Source: Methanomicrobiales archaeon HGW-Methanomicrobiales-2
Lineage (GTDB): Archaea; Halobacteriota; Methanomicrobia; Methanomicrobiales; Methanoculleaceae
Direction of reading: 5' to 3'
Assembly: GCA_002839645.1 (NCBI GenBank)
Contig: PGYL01000002.1
Coordinates: 83,620 to 147,619, forward strand
DNA length: 64,000 bases
The notes under the pieces are model-generated. The model made no database searches. It was not told where the DNA came from and saw only the letters and a program-made list of their open reading frames with translations. Of the stretch, positions 26,091 to 36,200 are shown in pieces. A program made the position numbers and the translations under genes. The number at the start of each line of letters is the position of its first letter. Position 1 is the stretch's first letter.

Positions 26091-26702
26091 ATGACCCTGG
26101 ACGTTCTCGCGTTTGCGACTTCCCCCCGCCGCCACGGCAACTCCGAGACCCTCCTCGACTGGGTGCTCGCGGCGATGGAGGAGGAAGGGGCTGCGGTTGA
26201 AAAGATCGTCGTCGCCGAGGCCGACATCAGGCCCTGCCGCGGGTGCAACATCTGCGAGGCGCTCAACCGGTGCGTGCAGCGGGACTACATGGAATACGTC
26301 CACGACCGGATCGTCGAGGCCGACTGCATCATCCTCGCGTCGCCGATCTACTGCATGGGGCTTGCGTCGCAGGCGAAGGTGCTCGTCGACCGGGCCCAGG
26401 TCTTCCGCTCCCGGAAGTACGTCCTCCATCTCCCGATCGTCCCTCCGGAGCGGGAGGGAAAGCGGATGGGTATCTTCCTTGCGACCGCCGGGCAGAACTG
26501 GGATTACGTCTTCGATGCGGCGATCCCCTCGGTGAAGTGTTTCTTTCACGTCATCGACGTCAAAAACAAGGATCTCCGTTACCTGATGGTGAACGGCGTC
26601 GATGAGAAGGGAGCGATTGATCGTCACCCAACTGCGAAGGCCGACGCTGAGAGCCTGGCACGGGAGGTCGTCGCACGACTGCAGGAGCTCCGGGCGGCAT
26701 GA
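26091..26702 (+). CDS. Iron-sulfur flavoprotein (2 of 3)
   Basis: A 203-residue Isf-type protein. The FMN loop is FATSPRRHGNSET, and the compact Cys motif CRGCNICEALNRC near residue 47 is that of 4Fe-4S-binding Isf proteins; SPIYCMGLASQAK covers the flavin. ATG 26091 is preferred to the in-frame TTG at 26064. It is coupled by a 4-base overlap to the third flavoprotein gene. A role in O2 or peroxide reduction is inferred from family work in Methanosarcina and from the neighbours. Confidence 0.88.
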   Translation: MTLDVLAFATSPRRHGNSETLLDWVLAAMEEEGAAVEKIVVAEADIRPCRGCNICEALNRCVQRDYMEYVHDRIVEADCIILASPIYCMGLASQAKVLVDRAQVFRSRKYVLHLPIVPPEREGKRMGIFLATAGQNWDYVFDAAIPSVKCFFHVIDVKNKDLRYLMVNGVDEKGAIDRHPTAKADAESLAREVVARLQELRAA

Positions 26703-27325
26703 CCGACCCCGTAAAAGTCCTCGGCATCTCCGGCAGCCCCCGGCGGCATGGGAACACCGAGACCCTGCTCGATGCCGTGCTCGAGGGCGCCCGGGAGGCG
26801 GGGGGCGACGTCGAAAAGATCATCCTCCGGTCGCTTGACTACGTCTCGTGCCGGGGATGCAACGCCTGCCACAAAACAGGGGTCTGCGTCATCACCGACG
26901 ACCTCACGGCGATCTTTGAAAAGATCGCCGCCGCCGACGTCCTCGTCCTCGCCTCGCCCATCTACTCGATGGGGATCACGGCAGAGGCAAAGGGGCTGAT
27001 CGACCGCGCCCAGTACCTCTGGGCGCGCAAGTTCATCAAAAAGGACCTCTACTACACCGCCGAACACACCCGGCACCACAAGGGGATCTTCGTATCTACC
27101 GCAGGGCTTGGGTGGGAGAACGTCTTTGACGCGGCATTTCCGGCGATCACCGCCTTCTTCAACACCACCGGGTTTGAGTACCGGGACAACGCCATAGCAA
27201 ACGATCTCGACCGTTACGGTGGAATTACGGGGCACCCCACCGCACTCGCAGAGGCGCGGGAGAAAGGGCGGAGTGTGGTCGACCTCCTCCGGAAGTTGCA
27301 GATACCAAAAGATATGGGGGCCTGA
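26699..27325 (+). CDS. Iron-sulfur flavoprotein (3 of 3)
   Basis: A 208-residue paralog of the preceding protein: FMN loop ISGSPRRHGNTET, Cys motif CRGCNACHKTGVC near residue 47, and SPIYSMGITAEAKGLIDRAQYLW. It begins inside the end of the preceding gene (ATGA), so the two are translated together, perhaps as subunits of a mixed oligomer. It is the last gene of the oxygen-defence run; 200 bases without a gene follow before the sensor kinase. Confidence 0.88.
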   Translation: MTDPVKVLGISGSPRRHGNTETLLDAVLEGAREAGGDVEKIILRSLDYVSCRGCNACHKTGVCVITDDLTAIFEKIAAADVLVLASPIYSMGITAEAKGLIDRAQYLWARKFIKKDLYYTAEHTRHHKGIFVSTAGLGWENVFDAAFPAITAFFNTTGFEYRDNAIANDLDRYGGITGHPTALAEAREKGRSVVDLLRKLQIPKDMGA

Positions 27326-27526
27326 TTTTTCCCCGGCCGTGCACGGCCGACCCGGAACACAGAAGTGAATAATATTTCCCTTTTGCCATCCATGTCGAAA
27401 TTCTGATATGCCGACGCCTGCACCAATCAATAGTTTTTTCCCGCTCGCTAACAACCGGAACATATTAATATGTTTTGATAAGCTCCATCTTCTGTAGCGC
27501 TTCAAGGACGCTTTTCAGAACCACGG

Positions 27527-30500
27527 ATGGTTGTATACGTGACCCCCGCCGAGCCTCCGGGACACCCTTACGGCACGCAGCCGGAATACCGAATACTTGA
27601 GGGTCTCGAAGACGTGATTCTCGTGGTCGATGGGAACGCCCGCGTAATCTGGGCAAACCCGGCCTTCCACCGGATGCTCGGCGTGCCCGGGAACGAACCC
27701 GGGCAGACTGTCGACGCGCTCGTGGCGATGAGCGATCTCGCCGACAGGGTTCTTGCAGCCCGGGGGAGTGGGACCAGGATCCCGGAGTTTGAGTGCCGGT
27801 TCCGAAACCCGAACGGGGGGGAGCGGCGGTATCGCTGCTCGGGCTCCCGGGCGCCTTCCGGGGAGGGATGGGTGTTCCGGCTCCGGGAAGCCCCGGACAG
27901 CAGGGATTACGAAGCGATCGTCGAGTACACCGGAACGGCGACGGTCCTCATCGAGGGCAACGGTATCATATCAGTGGCGAATACAGAGTTCGAGCGGCTC
28001 TCCGGATACCCGCGCGCCGAGATCGTCGGGATAAAGCAACTGACCGATTTTATCGCATCCGAAGATGAGCGCCAGCAGATAACGGCATACCATCGCCTCC
28101 GGCGGAAGGGGCCTGCAGCCGCGCCGAAGAACTACTCCTTCACGTTCATCGACCGTTCCGGCAACCTTCACGCCATCGAGGTCACCATCGGCCTGATCCC
28201 GGGGACAGCCCGCTCGGTGATGTCGCTCCTCGACGTGACCGAGCAGAAGCGCGCGGAGCAGGCGTTCCGGGAGAGCGAAGAGCGGCTGAACCTTGCCTTC
28301 TCGGCAGCAAACGACGGGCTGGTCGACTGGGATGTCGGCACCGGCCCGATCTTCTACAGCCCGCGGAGCTTCACGATGCTTGGCTACGAGCCGGGCGCGT
28401 TCGTGCCCACGATCCCCACGATCCTCTCGCTTGTCCACCCGGATGACCGCGGCCGCGTGGAGGCAGTCCTCGCCGATCTGGCTGCCGGGAAGGACGACCG
28501 CTGCGAGATGGAGTTCCGCATGAAGTCCGCATCGGGAGAATGGGTCTACGTGCTCGACCGGCTCCGGGTGGTCGAGCGCGATGCCCGCGGGATGCCGCTC
28601 CGGATCGCGGGAACGCATTCCGATATCACGAAACGGAAACAGGCGGAGAGAGAACTCATGGTCCGGGGGATGGCTATCAAGGCGTCGTTTGCCGCGATCG
28701 CTATCGCCGACCTCGACGGGTACATTACGTACGCCAACCGGGCGCTGCTCGCGATGGGCGGTTTCGCCGATCTCGATGACGTCCTCGGGAAGCATCTCTC
28801 GACACCCTGGACAGACCCCGAAAAGGTTGAAGAGGTCCTCTGCACGCTCACTGAACGGGGGGTGATCACCGGGGAGCTGGTCGGCCGCAGGACCGACGGG
28901 ACGGAATTTACCGCCCATATCACCGCGAACATCGTCACCGACGAGTCCGGAAACCCGGTCTGCATCATGGTCACCGCCGTCGACATCACCGAGGAGAGGC
29001 GCATGGCGCAGGCGCTCCGGGAGAGCGAGGAGCGTTACCGGACGCTCGCGGAGTCGGCGCCGGACATCATCATCCTCGTCGGCACGGAAGGGGATATCCT
29101 CTTCGTGAACGGTGCCGGCGGCCGCCTGGTCGGCGCAGACCAAGAGAGCCTGCAGGGAAAGAACATCAGGGAGATCTTCCCGCCTGCTGTTGTAGAGAGA
29201 TGGCTTGGGATGCTCCGGACCGCGACGGAGACGGTCGGGGGGATCCTCACCGAGGAGACCCGTCTGCCCGGCGACGACGGGGGCATCTGGCTTGAGACAC
29301 GCCTCATCCCGATGCCGGGAAGCGACGGCACCGTCCGAAACCTGCTCGGGATCAGCCGCGACGTCACCGAACGGAAACAGGCGGAAGAGCAACTCCGGTT
29401 CCAGGCCCAGGTGCTCTCGCAGGTGGAGGACGCCGTGATCGCGGCCGACGCAGAGGGACGGATCACCTACATGAACCAGGCAGCAGAAAGGCTCTACGAC
29501 GTTCCTTCCGGCGAGGCGCTCGGTCGGCCGGCCTCGGAACTCTTCACCGTCGAGTGGCTCCGCCCGGACGACGAAGAGGTGGCGAAAAACGCTTTCCGAT
29601 CATCCGGAACCTGGCACGGCGTCGTCAGCCACTACAAGAGGGGCGGCGAGGTCATATTCGTCGACGAGACGCTCAGCACCCTAAACGACGATTCCGGGCG
29701 GATTACCGGGACGCTCTACTCCCTCCGCGACGTCACCGGGCAGCGGCAGGCCGAACTCGAACTCTGGATCAAGGATATGGCGATAGCGTCGGCGCTCGAA
29801 GGCATCTCTCTTTCCGACTGCGACGGGAAGATCATCTACGCCAACCGCGCCTCCCTCGCCATCCAAGGGTGGGAGGAGGAGGAGATCGTCGGGCAGCACG
29901 TCTCGGTGCTCTGGGCCGACCCGGGGGAGATGAATCGGATCGGGGAGGAACTCGTCCGGAACGGCACCTGGTCCGGGGAGGTGAAATCGCGACGAAAAGA
30001 TGGAACGGCCTTCCCCATGCAGCTTGCCCTCTCCGTCGTCACCGATGAAGCGGGCAGGCGGATCTGCACGATGGGTTCGGGGATCGACATCACCGAACGC
30101 AAGCGGGCCGAGCAGGAACTCCTGATCAGGGATATGGCGATAGCGTCGTCGTCGAGCGCGTTCACCGTCGCCGACCTCGACGGCCGCCTGACCTACGTCA
30201 ACCAGGCGTTTCTCACCATGTGGGGCTACGACTCTCCGACCGAGGTGATCGGGAAACGGGTCACGGAACTCTGGCGGAACGAGGAGGATGCCATAAATAC
30301 GCTCCAGAACATTGTCCGCACCGGCGGGTACACCGGCGAGCGGATCGGCAGAAGGCGGGACAACACGACGTTTTATGCCATGTTTTCCGGAACTCTGGTC
30401 AGGGACAGCGACGGAATTCCCCTCTGCATCACCGCCTCGCTCACCGATATCTCCAGCCAGAAACAGGCTGAAGCCGAAATCCAGGCGCATAACCGCGAGC

Positions 30501-31627
30501 TCTCGGCCTTAAATTGGATCATCGGCGTATCGGCGTCCGCAACGGATATCGATGAAGCCCTGGAGAGGGTGCTCGGGGCAACCCTCGACCTTCTCAATCT
30601 TTCGGGCGGCGGCATCTACCTGATCGAGCCGGGAAGGCAGCGCGCGCGGCTCGTCTGCATGCAGGGCCTCCCGGAGGGCTTTCCTGCGCAGCCATGCATC
30701 CCGGATATCACCCTCGCACCCTACGCGAAGGTCCTTGTGGCCGGGGAACCTCTCTTCTTCGATGACTACCCGGCTCTCCGCTACCCGGGGGAGAGCGACG
30801 GGACACCGCATCAGTGTGCCAGCATCCCGATTATGGCGCACGGGAAGATCATCGGGGCCCTGAACATGATATCCGGGGCCGGCAACCGGCTCACCGAAGC
30901 CGACCGCTCCCTTCTTGTGGCTATCGGGAGAGAGATCGGCGCCTCCGTCGAGCGTACCATGCTGATCCGGCAGCTTGAGATGGCCGAGCGGGAGGCAAAC
31001 CTCTACCTCGATATTCTCAGCCATGATATCAGGAACGCCGAGAACGTCTCGGGCCTTTACACCGACCTCCTCGTCGATATGCTCGAGGGGGAGACACGGA
31101 GCTACGCAGAGAAGCTCAGGAGCAGCATCAGGAAGAGCATTGAGATCTTAAGGAACGTCTCGACCATCCGGCGGATCCACCGCGAATCGGCCGCGCTCGT
31201 GCCGGTAGATCTTGACAGGGTGATCCGGGACGAGATCGCGATCTTCTCCGGGAGCCGGATCCACTACGACGGCACGAACCTTGCGGTCATGGCCGACGCG
31301 CTCCTCCCCGAGGTCTTCACGAACCTCATCGGGAACGCTATCAAGTTCGGGGGGCCGGCGGTCGAGGTCACTATCAAAGCGGAGGAGACCGACGGCGGAG
31401 TCCGGGTCTCGGTTGAGGACACCGGGCCGGGGGTTCCCGACGAGATGAAGGAGGCCGTTTTCATGCGGTTCGGGTGGAGCGGGAATCGGAAGAGCGGCCA
31501 GGGCCTCGGCCTCTACATCACCCGGATGCTTATTACGCGCTACGGCGGCCGGGTCCGGGTCGACGACCGGGTGCCGGGCCATCCCGGGGAGGGTGCAGCG
31601 TTCCGGTTCACCCTGAAGCGGGCCTGA
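27527..31627 (+). CDS. Multi-PAS/GAF sensor histidine kinase (1366 aa)
   Basis: A very large kinase with no obvious membrane helix. Eight PAS repeats can be delimited from their N-terminal helices and YANxA/VNxAF motifs, at about residues 20-125, 125-240, 245-370, 375-490, 497-620, 620-740, 743-860 and 862-985. A GAF domain lies at about 990-1150. The kinase core has an H-box (ILSHDIRNAENV), an N-box (NLIGNAIKFGG), a G1 box (DTGPGVPDE) and a G2 box (GQGLGLYITRML). Ligands of the PAS domains cannot be read. No response regulator is adjacent. A TATA-like ATATTAATATG lies about 55 bases upstream of the ATG. Confidence 0.92.
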   Translation: MVVYVTPAEPPGHPYGTQPEYRILEGLEDVILVVDGNARVIWANPAFHRMLGVPGNEPGQTVDALVAMSDLADRVLAARGSGTRIPEFECRFRNPNGGERRYRCSGSRAPSGEGWVFRLREAPDSRDYEAIVEYTGTATVLIEGNGIISVANTEFERLSGYPRAEIVGIKQLTDFIASEDERQQITAYHRLRRKGPAAAPKNYSFTFIDRSGNLHAIEVTIGLIPGTARSVMSLLDVTEQKRAEQAFRESEERLNLAFSAANDGLVDWDVGTGPIFYSPRSFTMLGYEPGAFVPTIPTILSLVHPDDRGRVEAVLADLAAGKDDRCEMEFRMKSASGEWVYVLDRLRVVERDARGMPLRIAGTHSDITKRKQAERELMVRGMAIKASFAAIAIADLDGYITYANRALLAMGGFADLDDVLGKHLSTPWTDPEKVEEVLCTLTERGVITGELVGRRTDGTEFTAHITANIVTDESGNPVCIMVTAVDITEERRMAQALRESEERYRTLAESAPDIIILVGTEGDILFVNGAGGRLVGADQESLQGKNIREIFPPAVVERWLGMLRTATETVGGILTEETRLPGDDGGIWLETRLIPMPGSDGTVRNLLGISRDVTERKQAEEQLRFQAQVLSQVEDAVIAADAEGRITYMNQAAERLYDVPSGEALGRPASELFTVEWLRPDDEEVAKNAFRSSGTWHGVVSHYKRGGEVIFVDETLSTLNDDSGRITGTLYSLRDVTGQRQAELELWIKDMAIASALEGISLSDCDGKIIYANRASLAIQGWEEEEIVGQHVSVLWADPGEMNRIGEELVRNGTWSGEVKSRRKDGTAFPMQLALSVVTDEAGRRICTMGSGIDITERKRAEQELLIRDMAIASSSSAFTVADLDGRLTYVNQAFLTMWGYDSPTEVIGKRVTELWRNEEDAINTLQNIVRTGGYTGERIGRRRDNTTFYAMFSGTLVRDSDGIPLCITASLTDISSQKQAEAEIQAHNRELSALNWIIGVSASATDIDEALERVLGATLDLLNLSGGGIYLIEPGRQRARLVCMQGLPEGFPAQPCIPDITLAPYAKVLVAGEPLFFDDYPALRYPGESDGTPHQCASIPIMAHGKIIGALNMISGAGNRLTEADRSLLVAIGREIGASVERTMLIRQLEMAEREANLYLDILSHDIRNAENVSGLYTDLLVDMLEGETRSYAEKLRSSIRKSIEILRNVSTIRRIHRESAALVPVDLDRVIRDEIAIFSGSRIHYDGTNLAVMADALLPEVFTNLIGNAIKFGGPAVEVTIKAEETDGGVRVSVEDTGPGVPDEMKEAVFMRFGWSGNRKSGQGLGLYITRMLITRYGGRVRVDDRVPGHPGEGAAFRFTLKRA

Positions 31628-31643
31628 AAAGAGAAAGAGGGCC

Positions 31644-32231
31644 TCAGAGGAGCGACCAGACGAGGAGCCCGGCAGAGGTGGCCATCAGCACGACAAAGAC
31701 GACCGGGTTCCAGGCGAGGACCTTACGCCCGTCGAGAACGCTGATCGGGAGCATGTTGAAGGCGGCGATCATCGCGTTGATCCGGAGCCCGACGAGGCCC
31801 ACGAGACCGATGAGACCGCCGCCGCCAAAGAGCATGAGCGCCGCGAACGGTATGCAGAGGACGAGGTTCGTGATCGGGCCCGCCGCCGATATCCGCCCGT
31901 TCTCGGTCCGTGTAGCGTTCCCGTAGACGTAGGTCGCCCCCGGCGCCGCAAAGACTACTCCCACAAGCGCCGCCATCACCACGGCGACGAGGAGCATCTG
32001 GTTATCTTTCTGGAACTCAGCCCAGTAGCCGTAGCGCATGGCGGCAAACTTGTGCGCCAGTTCGTGGAGGACGAAGGCGACCCCCACCGTGACAAGAGAC
32101 ATCACGAAGAAGAAGACGAACCAGATAGGGTCCACCCCGCCCCGGATGTAGATCAGGGTGAAGGCAATCGAGATGGCAAGCCACGCGATCAGGAGGTCAC
32201 GGCGTTCACGTGGCGGTATTCGTTCCAGCAT
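31644..32231 (-). CDS. Site-2 protease-type peptidase, family M50
   Basis: A multi-pass membrane metalloprotease. The zinc motif HELAHKFAAMRYG is in the second or third helix, and the second catalytic segment is NMLPISVLDGRKVL, giving the HExxH and LDG ligands of M50 proteases. They cleave transmembrane proteins within the membrane. The start is uncertain: ATG 32231 is favoured because AATATTATC lies 25-30 bases upstream like a TATA box for a leaderless mRNA; GTG 32255 or TTG 32285 would add 8 or 18 residues. It is divergent from the chorismate mutase gene. Confidence 0.88.
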   Translation of the reverse strand: MLERIPPRERRDLLIAWLAISIAFTLIYIRGGVDPIWFVFFFVMSLVTVGVAFVLHELAHKFAAMRYGYWAEFQKDNQMLLVAVVMAALVGVVFAAPGATYVYGNATRTENGRISAAGPITNLVLCIPFAALMLFGGGGLIGLVGLVGLRINAMIAAFNMLPISVLDGRKVLAWNPVVFVVLMATSAGLLVWSLL

Positions 32232-32325
32232 TCGGTACCAGGTTTGTCCCGGCACGATAATATTCTTCGCTTCCTCCGGGGCCAACCCATCAGGTTTATT
32301 CCCCAGCCGGAGTCAACCATGTAGT

Positions 32326-32610
32326 ATGTCCCTTGATGCCGTCAGGAACGGAGTCCAGGAGATCGACGAACGGATCATCGATCTCATTATGGAGCGGCAG
32401 AGACTGGCGGCGCAGATCGCCCGCCTCAAGCAGGAGAACGATCTTCCCATCCGCGACGAAGCGCAGCGGAGGATAGTCCTCGACCGGGTCTTCACCTACG
32501 CCGTCGAGAGCCGGATCGACCCGGTCGCCGTCCGGAGAGTCTTTGAGATCCTGATCGAGATGAACGAAGAACGGCAACGGGAGTGCAGCGGCGACGGCAA
32601 CCTGCCATAG
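32326..32610 (+). CDS. Chorismate mutase (AroQ type)
   Basis: A 94-residue all-helical AroQ-fold enzyme, converting chorismate to prephenate for Phe and Tyr. Active-site residues are visible in VRNGVQEIDERIIDLIMERQ (Arg and Glu/Asp), LAAQIARLKQ (Lys) and the C-terminal FEILIEMNEERQ (Glu and Gln). ATG 32326 follows a TATA-like GGTTTATTCC by about 27 bases, so the mRNA may be leaderless. No other aromatic pathway gene is nearby. Confidence 0.9.
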   Translation: MSLDAVRNGVQEIDERIIDLIMERQRLAAQIARLKQENDLPIRDEAQRRIVLDRVFTYAVESRIDPVAVRRVFEILIEMNEERQRECSGDGNLP

Positions 32611-32677
32611 AGGTCAGCCCGGAATGCTGCGAGGCCGCGTCGGCCAGAGCTTTTGTGATGGCGATCTAAAAAAAGGG

Positions 32678-33547
32678 TTACTGGGTGAGCATCGTGCCGA
32701 CGCCCTCGTTGGTAAAGAGCTCGAGGAGCAGGTTGTGCTCCCGGTTGCCGTTCACGACGTGAGCGCTCGTCACACCATTTCTGACCGCTTTCATGCAGCC
32801 TTCGAGTTTCGGGATCATCCCGCCGGCGATGATCCCCTCGCCGATCATCGCTTCCGCCTCGGAGAGCGAGAGGCGGTGATAGACCATCGTCCGGTCGGGG
32901 TTCATCACCCCGTCAACGTCTGTTAAGTTGATCAACTTGAATGCCCCAAGAGCAATCGCGATCTCGGCGGCCGCGGTATCAGCGTTGATGTTCAGGCTCT
33001 GGCCCTGCCGGTCGATGGCGATCGGGGCCACCACCGGGATGTAGTTCTGGGCGAGGAGGCAGTGGAGCACCTCAGGATCGACCTCTTCGATCTCCCCGAC
33101 CTGGCCGAGATCCACCTCCTGCATGACCTCCCCCACCTTCACCCGCTGGGGCTCCATCTTCCGGGCGATGAGGAGATTGCCGTCGTTGCCGGAGATCCCG
33201 ACCGCACGAGTGCCGCAGTTCGCGATGAGAGAGACGATTCCATCGTTGATCTTCCCCACGAGGACCATCTGGGCGATCTCGAGGGTCTCAAGATCCGTAA
33301 TCCGCAGGCCGCCGACAAATTTCGGCTCCTTGCCCATCGCCTGCATTTTTGTGGTGATCTCGGGGCCGCCGCCGTGGACCAGGACGACCTTCATCCCCAC
33401 ATAGCGGAGGAGGACGGCGTCCCGGATCACTGTCTCGAGGATGTTCTGGTCGACCATCGCGTGACCGCCGAGCTTGATCACGATCGTTTTGCCGTGAAAC
33501 TTCTGGATATAGGGGAGTGCCTCCATCAGCACGTCTTCTCGTTTCAT
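32678..33547 (-). CDS. argB: Acetylglutamate kinase
   Basis: A 289-residue amino acid kinase, second step of arginine synthesis (N-acetylglutamate to its 5-phosphate). Visible motifs: [25 protein letters not shown], and [14 protein letters not shown] near the ATP site, then [17 protein letters not shown] 33547 overlaps the argJ stop by four bases; the frame remains open upstream but the extra residues are not family sequence. It is the last gene of argC-CBS-argJ-argB. Confidence 0.97.
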   Translation of the reverse strand: MKREDVLMEALPYIQKFHGKTIVIKLGGHAMVDQNILETVIRDAVLLRYVGMKVVLVHGGGPEITTKMQAMGKEPKFVGGLRITDLETLEIAQMVLVGKINDGIVSLIANCGTRAVGISGNDGNLLIARKMEPQRVKVGEVMQEVDLGQVGEIEEVDPEVLHCLLAQNYIPVVAPIAIDRQGQSLNINADTAAAEIAIALGAFKLINLTDVDGVMNPDRTMVYHRLSLSEAEAMIGEGIIAGGMIPKLEGCMKAVRNGVTSAHVVNGNREHNLLLELFTNEGVGTMLTQ

Positions 33548-34695
33548 GTCGTATACTTCCCGTTGATCTCTACGTACTTCTCGGTGAGGTCGCATCCCCA
33601 CGCTGTCGCCTTCCCCTCGCCTGCGGCAAGGTCGAGGTCGAACGCGACGGTATTGCCGTGCATCGCAGCCTTCGCTCTTGCAAGGTCCGCGACGATCTCG
33701 CCACGGAGGACAAGCGGCGTCCGTCCGGTCCCCTCTCCCACCCAGAGTGAGACCGCATAGGGGTCGAACTCAACGCCGGCCCTACCGGCGGCCGCGACCA
33801 CCCGGCCCCAGTTCGGGTCTTCGCCGTAGACGGCGGTCTTGACGAGCGGAGAGGCGACGATCGTCCGCGCCACCTCGGCGGCGGCGTCCTCGCCGGCAGC
33901 GCCCCGGACCGTGACCGCGAGAAGCTTCGTTGCTCCTTCGCCGTCGCGGGCGATCTGGATCGCAAGGTCGCGGCAGACGGCCTCGATGGCCTTCGCGAGT
34001 TCGTCCCGGTCAACCCGGCCTGCGGCCCCCGTCGCAGTGCAGAGGGCCACGTCGTTCGTGCTCGTATCCCCGTCGACCACGACCCGGTTGAAAGACCGGC
34101 GGGCTGCCTGGCGCAGGATATCGTGCAGAACCGGCGCCTCGACCTCGGCATCGGTGTAGAGGAATCCAAGCATCGTCCCCATGTTCGGGGCGATCATCCC
34201 GCTCCCCTTGGTGATCCCGCCGACGGCAAACGACTCCGTCTCGATGAGGGCGTGTTTGGGGAATGTGTCGGTGGTCATGATCGCCTTCGCCGCCGCGTCC
34301 TCGGCATCGCCGTTACGGGCAAGGAGCGGCGCGACCCGCCCGCACTGGTCCCTTATACGAGGGAGGTCGAGGTAACGCCCGATCACCCCGGTGCTCGCGA
34401 CACCGACCGACTCCGGGGCGAGGTTGAGGGATTCGCCCGCAATGGCGCACATCTCCACCGCGTCGCGGTATCCCCGCTCGCCGGTGTAGGCGTTCGCGCA
34501 CCCGCTGTTCACGACGATGGCGTCGAGGGTGCCCCGGCGCATCCGGTCCATCATCACCTCGACCGGCGCCGCCCGCATCTTATTCGAGGTGAAGACGCCG
34601 GCCGCGGTCCCGCTCGCCCGGATCAGGGCAAGCCCGAACTTCCCTTCCTTGATCCCCGCGGCACTGACACCTTCGACCGCACAGATGCTCTTCAT
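33544..34695 (-). CDS. argJ: Bifunctional ornithine acetyltransferase / N-acetylglutamate synthase
   Basis: A 383-residue ArgJ. The precursor is cut autocatalytically before the nucleophilic Thr in [17 protein letters not shown]; the usual Ala-Thr is Gly-Thr here. [17 protein letters not shown] and [16 protein letters not shown] are also conserved, and the C-terminal residue is Thr. It recycles the acetyl group from N-acetylornithine to glutamate and may also use acetyl-CoA. It overlaps both neighbours by four bases. Confidence 0.96.
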   Translation of the reverse strand: MKSICAVEGVSAAGIKEGKFGLALIRASGTAAGVFTSNKMRAAPVEVMMDRMRRGTLDAIVVNSGCANAYTGERGYRDAVEMCAIAGESLNLAPESVGVASTGVIGRYLDLPRIRDQCGRVAPLLARNGDAEDAAAKAIMTTDTFPKHALIETESFAVGGITKGSGMIAPNMGTMLGFLYTDAEVEAPVLHDILRQAARRSFNRVVVDGDTSTNDVALCTATGAAGRVDRDELAKAIEAVCRDLAIQIARDGEGATKLLAVTVRGAAGEDAAAEVARTIVASPLVKTAVYGEDPNWGRVVAAAGRAGVEFDPYAVSLWVGEGTGRTPLVLRGEIVADLARAKAAMHGNTVAFDLDLAAGEGKATAWGCDLTEKYVEINGKYTT

Positions 34696-35180
34696 GATGC
34701 TTCTTCCCGGGAAGATGCCCCAAGGCCCTGGACGATGTCGGCCCGGGTGACAATCCCGACCAGCCTGCCGTCGCGGAGCACCGGGAGGCGTGCGATACCT
34801 TCCTGGAGCATCTGGGCGGCGGCATCGGTGATATCCGACTCCTCGTCGATGGCGATCACCGGGCTGCTCATCACCCGCCGCACCTCCATATCGCCGATAT
34901 CGGTGAGCGCACGCTTTGTCCTCTCCCAGTTGATGAACTCCCTGACCGGGACCTCGATCACCTCAAGCGGCGATGGGAGCCAGAGGTCGCTCGAGAGATC
35001 ACCGGTATCCAGAAGCGAGAGAACATCGGTCTCGGTGACGATTCCTGCCACCCGCTCCCCGTCCATCACGGGAAGCCCGCCGATATGGTATTTCCGGAGC
35101 AGCCCTGCCGCCTCACGCACCGGTGAGTCGATCCGGACGGTCACCGGGTCCGGCGTCATAACATCCTTAACCAGCATCAT
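34692..35180 (-). CDS. CBS-domain pair protein
   Basis: A 162-residue protein made of two CBS motifs (VKDVMTPDPVTVRIDSPVREAAGLL..., and VRRVMSSPVIAIDEESDITDAAAQML...). CBS pairs bind adenine nucleotides or SAM and serve as regulators. ATG 35180 has GAGGTGA four bases upstream; ATG 35177 follows directly. It sits inside the arginine operon between argC and argJ with a 4-base overlap to argJ, so a role in sensing energy or SAM for arginine synthesis is suggested, not shown. Confidence 0.88.
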   Translation of the reverse strand: MMLVKDVMTPDPVTVRIDSPVREAAGLLRKYHIGGLPVMDGERVAGIVTETDVLSLLDTGDLSSDLWLPSPLEVIEVPVREFINWERTKRALTDIGDMEVRRVMSSPVIAIDEESDITDAAAQMLQEGIARLPVLRDGRLVGIVTRADIVQGLGASSREEAS

Positions 35181-35187
35181 TGTCACC

Positions 35188-36174
35188 TCAGGGGAGCATC
35201 CCGGCGTTGCGGAGGCCGTCGTTCTCTGCAAACCCGCACATCAGGTTCATGTTCTGGATCGCCTGGCCGCTTGCGCCCTTGACCAGGTTGTCGATCGCCG
35301 AGACCACGACGACCCGGTCGCCCTCGCTCTCCACCGCCACGTCGCAGAAGTTCGTCCCCCGCACGGCGGCGAGGGTCGGCCTCTGGTAGCGGACGAAGAA
35401 CTCGTCCTCGTAGAACTTCCGGTAGAGCGCCTCCACCTCACCCTGCTCCATCGGTTCCGAAAGGAGGATGTGGGCCGTCGTGAGGATGCCACGGTTCACC
35501 GGCAGGAGGTGCGGCGTGAAGTAGCACCGGGCATCGGAACCAAGCCGGGCGACCTCCTGCTTCATCTCCGCGAGGTGCCGGTGGGTCGTCCACTTGTAGG
35601 CGGTGAAGTTGTCGCCGACGTTGGGGTAGTGGGTGGTCCCGGACGGGGAGGTTCCCGCCCCGGAGACCCCGGTCTTCGAGTCGAAGATGATGGTGTGGGC
35701 CCGATTCGCGAGCGGTGCCGCCGCGAGCGTCGCCCCGGTCGGGAAGCACCCGGGGTTCGCGACGAAGGAGGCTCCCCTGACCTCGTCCCGATGAAGTTCG
35801 GGCAGGCCGTAGGGGGCCTTGAAGTAGGCTTCGTGGGAGACGCCGTAGGTCTTCTCATAAACGTCCTTCGAGAGCCGGTAGTCGGCCGAGAGGTCAACGG
35901 TCTTGATGCCCCGCTCCACCAGCGTCCCGGCCACCTTCATCGCCGCCGTGTGGGGTACGGCGAGGAAGGCAAAGTCGGCATCGATGTCACCGGCTCCGGT
36001 GTCCCGGAAGACGAGATCGGTCAGTCCCTGAAGATGGGGATGGACCGAGGCGACGCTGACCCCGTCCAGCTTGCGGGATGTCGCAGCGACGACATCCGCA
36101 GACGAGTGGTGCAGCAGGAGCCGCATTAACTCCCCGCCGGTGTATCCGGATGCACCGATAATCGCAATTTCCAT
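35188..36174 (-). CDS. argC: N-acetyl-gamma-glutamyl-phosphate reductase
   Basis: A 328-residue NADP-dependent reductase, third step of arginine synthesis. The N-terminal Rossmann loop is [18 protein letters not shown], and the catalytic Cys is in [14 protein letters not shown] near residue 142. DLSADYRL and [16 protein letters not shown] are family motifs. ATG 36174 is chosen over an upstream in-frame start because it gives the Rossmann strand directly. First gene of argC-CBS-argJ-argB. Confidence 0.96.
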   Translation of the reverse strand: MEIAIIGASGYTGGELMRLLLHHSSADVVAATSRKLDGVSVASVHPHLQGLTDLVFRDTGAGDIDADFAFLAVPHTAAMKVAGTLVERGIKTVDLSADYRLSKDVYEKTYGVSHEAYFKAPYGLPELHRDEVRGASFVANPGCFPTGATLAAAPLANRAHTIIFDSKTGVSGAGTSPSGTTHYPNVGDNFTAYKWTTHRHLAEMKQEVARLGSDARCYFTPHLLPVNRGILTTAHILLSEPMEQGEVEALYRKFYEDEFFVRYQRPTLAAVRGTNFCDVAVESEGDRVVVVSAIDNLVKGASGQAIQNMNLMCGFAENDGLRNAGMLP

Positions 36175-36200
36175 AAGAAAGAGGTGTCTTTTATACAATC

